Below, one piece after another: positions 60,857 to 64,000 of a stretch of DNA of 64,000 bases. Origin of the DNA: Mesaphorura yosii. Its lineage: Eukaryota; Arthropoda; Collembola; Poduromorpha; Tullbergiidae. The stretch's first letter is position 1. Each line of letters starts with the position of its first letter. The stretch spans positions 118,463 through 182,462 of the forward strand of contig WIXG01000138.1 in NCBI GenBank assembly GCA_009869945.1, given 5' to 3'. The notes beneath the pieces are model-generated. The model was not told the origin of the DNA and ran no database searches. It worked only from the letters and a program-made list of their open reading frames with translations. The position numbers and the translations under genes are program-made.

Positions 60857-62493
60857 ATGGAACTGGAAAACAAGCCTGTGCCGGGTATTGGTCTGAATCT
60901 CAGAAGGTACGCGAGTAAATTCTCACATATGAAATGATAAGGCGTTCTTATCTCGAATTTATTTCAGAGGTGGGGCCAAACTACGTGCTCTGGGGAAGCC
61001 TCATCGTCCACTCCACATTTTGTTGTGGCAAGCTCACGAAGTGCAGTCCTCAATAGCGACAAACGCTTCCGCTCAGAGCACCCTCTTCACCGACATTGCA
61101 AACTGGGCGTCCAACGAGAACCGAGCCTTAAGCGATGTTTGCTCAGCGACATCCGACCTCTTCAACTTGTACGCATCTGCACAACTTCAACTCGCGTTGG
61201 CTTTCAAGTCATTTCGCAAGGACATGGCACTGATACTGGAAGGAGAAAAGAGATGTGATGCAGCCCAAAAGAAGTTGCAGGAGGCTGAGAGTAAAAGACT
61301 AAAACTGAGACGGCAGGTAAACCCAACACCGTAATACTCGTGACAAATGTTTTTGCAGTCCCATAATTTTGTGATTTGATGTTACAGCTTCTTCGAGTTC
61401 AAAATCGTACCCAGACACGAGGAGAAAATGTGAGACGATCAGGCGACTTCAACGGGCTGCAAGTGCAGTTGGCAGAGGCTGAACGAACCGCAGAGAGGGC
61501 TCACTCCGAAGGTAGTATTTCTCCAAATTGGAATGATGTTCTCACAAGAACAAGAATGGATATTAATTGTTATTTCACGTCGAGTCCAGCATGTGATGTG
61601 GCGAAAGAACAAGAAGCTGTCAAATTGGTAGTTCTTCGGGCTGCTCTGTTGAAGCTGTGTCAATCGCATCTGCTCATTGGGAACCAGACCAAAGTCGTAT
61701 TCAACGGTGGATGCCAGTTGGCCAATGAGATCCCTGACCCACCTCCTCCGGGAGATCCACTGAGTTGTGTTCGCTACAACGGATTCAATACAACTCGCGC
61801 TGTAATCGGTGATGTCAAACGCATGGTACAAAGAACGATGTGTACACCACCGGGCCCCGAAAGTCCAAACACGTCACCAACCACAGGACAACTGTTCATT
61901 GTGGACAATTACACCAGCCTTGGCATGACCCCGCAAGGCGTTGCTGGACCAGTTGGTTTCACGACGTCTACACCAGTGACTTCGCCAAACGAGATAGGAA
62001 ACAATTTCAATCAAACTGCATCAGCCGGGCATCGTCGGTCAGCCTCTTCCCCTTCCTGGGCACAGGTGCCCGCACCTTCCGCCCCGCCCGACTCGAGCAG
62101 CTTCTTATCAGACACGGCAGAACCACCACCACCATACAATTCGAACTACGTGAGGTTTGTAAAATGACCATGCCGAAACCTCTCCCGTTCCCGTTGCAAC
62201 TATCAGCACTTATAATTAATATTGCATTATTTTGTAGCCCCACCTCCGCTCGGCAAAGACGCTCTCGAAATTCCACTGCAAGCAGCGGTGGCTCGACCGC
62301 AACAAGAAGGAGATACCAAAACATATCTGCAGTCGCTCCAGCTAACACTCCTATCGCATTCACTGGTACTCGGACGGGAACTCCCACTTCAGCAAGTAGC
62401 ATCAGCCCTAACCAGCGGAGTAATTCAGCCAGCCACTCGCACTACAATGACACTCAAGAGAATGGAAACTCATCACCCAGAAGAAGATACTGA
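60857..62493 (+). CDS. Coiled-coil BAR-like protein resembling eisosome Pil1/Lsp1
   Basis: Five exons, 60857..60906, 60968..61316, 61388..61511, 61590..62154 and 62238..62493, give 447 aa. Residues ~30-235 are almost wholly helical: IANWASNENRALSDV, LYASAQLQLALAFKSFRKDM, EKRCDAAQKKLQEAESKRLK, LQVQLAEAERTAERAHSEA, then VAKEQEAVKLVVLRAALLKL. The order (W-x-x-E-N, central helix, A-E-A-E stretch, final helix) recalls fungal eisosome BAR proteins; this is remote pattern similarity only. The C-terminal half is Ser/Pro/Thr-rich with a PPPPY motif. The third intron (61512..61589) is inferred because removing it makes the coiled coil continuous; reading through is also open. The last exon is open in two frames. 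A phase-2 donor (AG|GTTTGT at 62155) gives the Ser/Thr-rich tail used here. The stronger-looking donor GTGAGG at 62150 gives an early stop. Confidence 0.7.
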
Positions 62494-62518
62494 CAGTTAC
62501 TAATTACGGTCAGGCGTT

Positions 62519-62849
62519 TACGAGGGGCCGTCTCCAAAATACTAAGTATTTTTCATTCATTCACATCTCAGCCCCCTATTGCTAAAATTAGCTCAAACTT
62601 GGCCTGCATGTGATTAAGAACCACCCTCATAGTGAAAAATTTCACCCCTCTAGTAACATGCAGTCGTAAGATATCCTCCTTGGAAGCAGGATCATGGATT
62701 TGTTTAAAACTGAGTGGAGGTCGTTTATTAAAATATCGAAACTTAAAGGTCACTCTCTGAGTCAGATCGTGTCCGATTTGAGAACGGTTTTCCGTGAAAA
62801 GTCCCCATCATACGACACTTTAAGAAGATGGTACAAGTTCGAAAGTGAA
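62519..62849 (+). mobile_element. Truncated mariner-family element (5' end)
   Basis: Begins TACGAGGGGCCGTC, like the ends at 5801 and 63273. After a ~170-bp leader an ATG at 62694 opens the N-terminus of a mariner transposase (helix-turn-helix region LKGHSLSQIVSDLRTVF and SPSYDTLRRWYKFESE). Similarity to the copy at the right edge stops after KFESE at about 62849, where unrelated AT-rich sequence follows. The catalytic domain is absent. Confidence 0.85.
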
Positions 62850-63272
62850 TTTATATTATCACAAGTAGTCATATTTAATGCTCTAAAATGCAAAATTCGC
62901 AGTAGGCTTAATAAAAATGGAACATATTTTCTAGTGCTTCAGTGCTTCCAGATTTAAGTGCAGTCCAATCGTCCCTTCAACTGTAAGTGGCCTAGTGTTT
63001 GTACTCCAACTATGTTCATTTGCAATGTAAAAATAATTTAGAAATAGTTGCAGAAACTTAGTTATAAATTCAAGTGATGTAGACGTGTGTTGTAATTTTA
63101 CGCTTGCTTTTAGCGATTTATTCACAATATGAAGCTGTGATATGTAAATTTACAAGCCTTGTTACCCTTTAAATCAACTCCAAAAACTTTAATGATTAAA
63201 TGGTCTGTGATTTTTCTTATTCAAAACAAGATGTCTAATAAAAACTAAGAACTTTATAAGTCGAGCCATGAC
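62850..63272. other. Spacer between two mariner fragments
   Basis: AT-rich, no gene, RNA or repeat recognised. Confidence 0.6.
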
Positions 63273-64000
63273 TACGAGGGCTTCTCAAAAATATTAAGTA
63301 TTTATTAAACTAACGTTACAGTTAAAGTATATGAGATAATGCCTTGGCCAATTTTGCCAATACTTTGGCATACACTTTGTCAGTCATAGTGTCTCCTTTG
63401 CGAAAGTATTTCACTAGAACTTTTAATTTATCCCAGAGACCTAGGGTCATTACTTTCTTGTTCGACGTTTTCTTCATTGCTTTAAGCGGAGCGTGTGCTC
63501 CTTTTAGAAGCCATTGCATGGATTGCCTCTTCGTTTCAGGTTCAAAGTAGTGTATGTAAGTTTCGTCCCCAGTAACGATTTGGCCTTGAAAGAAGCCTGG
63601 GTCCAAATTATTCAAGTTAAGGTTCTCGGTGCATGCCTTTTTTCTAGCCTGCAGTTGTTGGGCAGTCAGCAGTTTAGGGATCCATCTTGCGCACCGAATC
63701 ACGAGCCCCAGGATCAATGTTATTATGCGACGCACACTCGCACGGGACAGCTTCGTTTTTGTGGCCACTTCGCGGACCGTCAATCTTCTGTCTGCGTCTA
63801 GAACCTTACTAACTTTCTCTACATTTCTCTCGTTTGTGGCGGTTTTCGGTCGTCCCGTGTGGGGCTCGTCAGCTACCGATGTGGCTTCACTTTCGAACTT
63901 GTACCTTCTTCTTAAAGTGTCGTATGATGGGGACTTTTCACGGAAAACCGTTCTCAAATCGGACACGATCTGACTCAGAGAGTGACCTTTAAGTTTCGAT
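63273..64000 (-). mobile_element. Mariner-family element, internally deleted, runs off the window
   Basis: The minus-strand 3' terminus is at 63273 (TACGAGGGCTTCTC). The transposase frame reads from the right edge to a stop at 63322 without interruption: helix-turn-helix (KGHSLSQIVSDLRTVF), second DNA-binding region (GRPKTATNERNVEKV, LTVREVATKTKLSRASVRRI) and the first catalytic Asp in VTGDETYIHYFEPE. After KVYAKVLAKL it jumps to KALSHIL and a stop. The region with the second and third catalytic Asp (the HDNAPSH type seen in the relic at 5801) is missing, so it could not encode an active enzyme. The 5' end lies outside the window. Confidence 0.88.

Noticed and set aside
61512-61589. Reading the BAR-like gene straight through this segment as exon
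   Set aside because: The segment is in frame, but it breaks an otherwise continuous coiled coil, has GT/AG ends and a typical intron length, so an intron is preferred.

Overview
This is animal nuclear DNA, not bacterial or viral. The genes are split by many short GT-AG introns, mostly about 60-80 bp, plus a few introns of several kb. They encode metazoan proteins: TAO kinase, innexin, an HR96-type nuclear receptor, dynactin Arp11, fibulin and mitochondrial acyl carrier protein. An innexin together with an HR96/DAF-12-type receptor points to an ecdysozoan, most likely an arthropod. The short introns would suit a compact crustacean genome such as a cladoceran, but the species cannot be fixed from sequence alone.

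Layout, left to right. 1-866 (-): 5' kinase exons of a TAO kinase. 4505-5593 (+): LHPP phosphatase. 5801-6402: a decayed mariner relic just beyond the innexin 3' end. 6493-8449 (-): innexin, with a foldback repeat in its intron. 13103-15975 (+): HR96-like nuclear receptor, with a possible far-upstream first exon ending at 10567. 16954-18494 (-): ACTR10/Arp11, converging on HR96. 19612-39261 (-): one 13-exon gene spread over 19.7 kb, coding for about 1,200 aa, with a Pro/Ser-rich N-terminus, an unrecognised conserved-looking core and a C-terminus like mitochondria-eating protein (MIEAP/SPATA18). 39262-45993: gene-poor.

45994-46624 (+): small secreted WAP-domain protein. 46875-47779 (-): NATD1-like acetyltransferase. 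48541-53642 (-): 21-exon fibulin. 54978-55715 (-): second NATD1-like gene. 56121-56855 (+): mitochondrial acyl carrier protein, divergent from the second NATD1 gene across 405 bp. 57026-57179: a MITE-like element. 58088-58810 (+): novel three-pass membrane protein. 60857-62493 (+): coiled-coil protein with a BAR/eisosome-like pattern and an ambiguous last exon. 62519-64000: two mariner fragments in opposite orientation.

The genes do not form one pathway. Three themes recur: mitochondria (acyl carrier protein, the MIEAP-like protein, a possible presequence on one NATD1 copy), extracellular matrix and secretion (fibulin, WAP), and cell contact or trafficking (innexin, Arp11, BAR-like protein). 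All exon coordinates were derived by hand from splice signals and reading phase, with no transcript evidence. Initiator exons are the least certain part.
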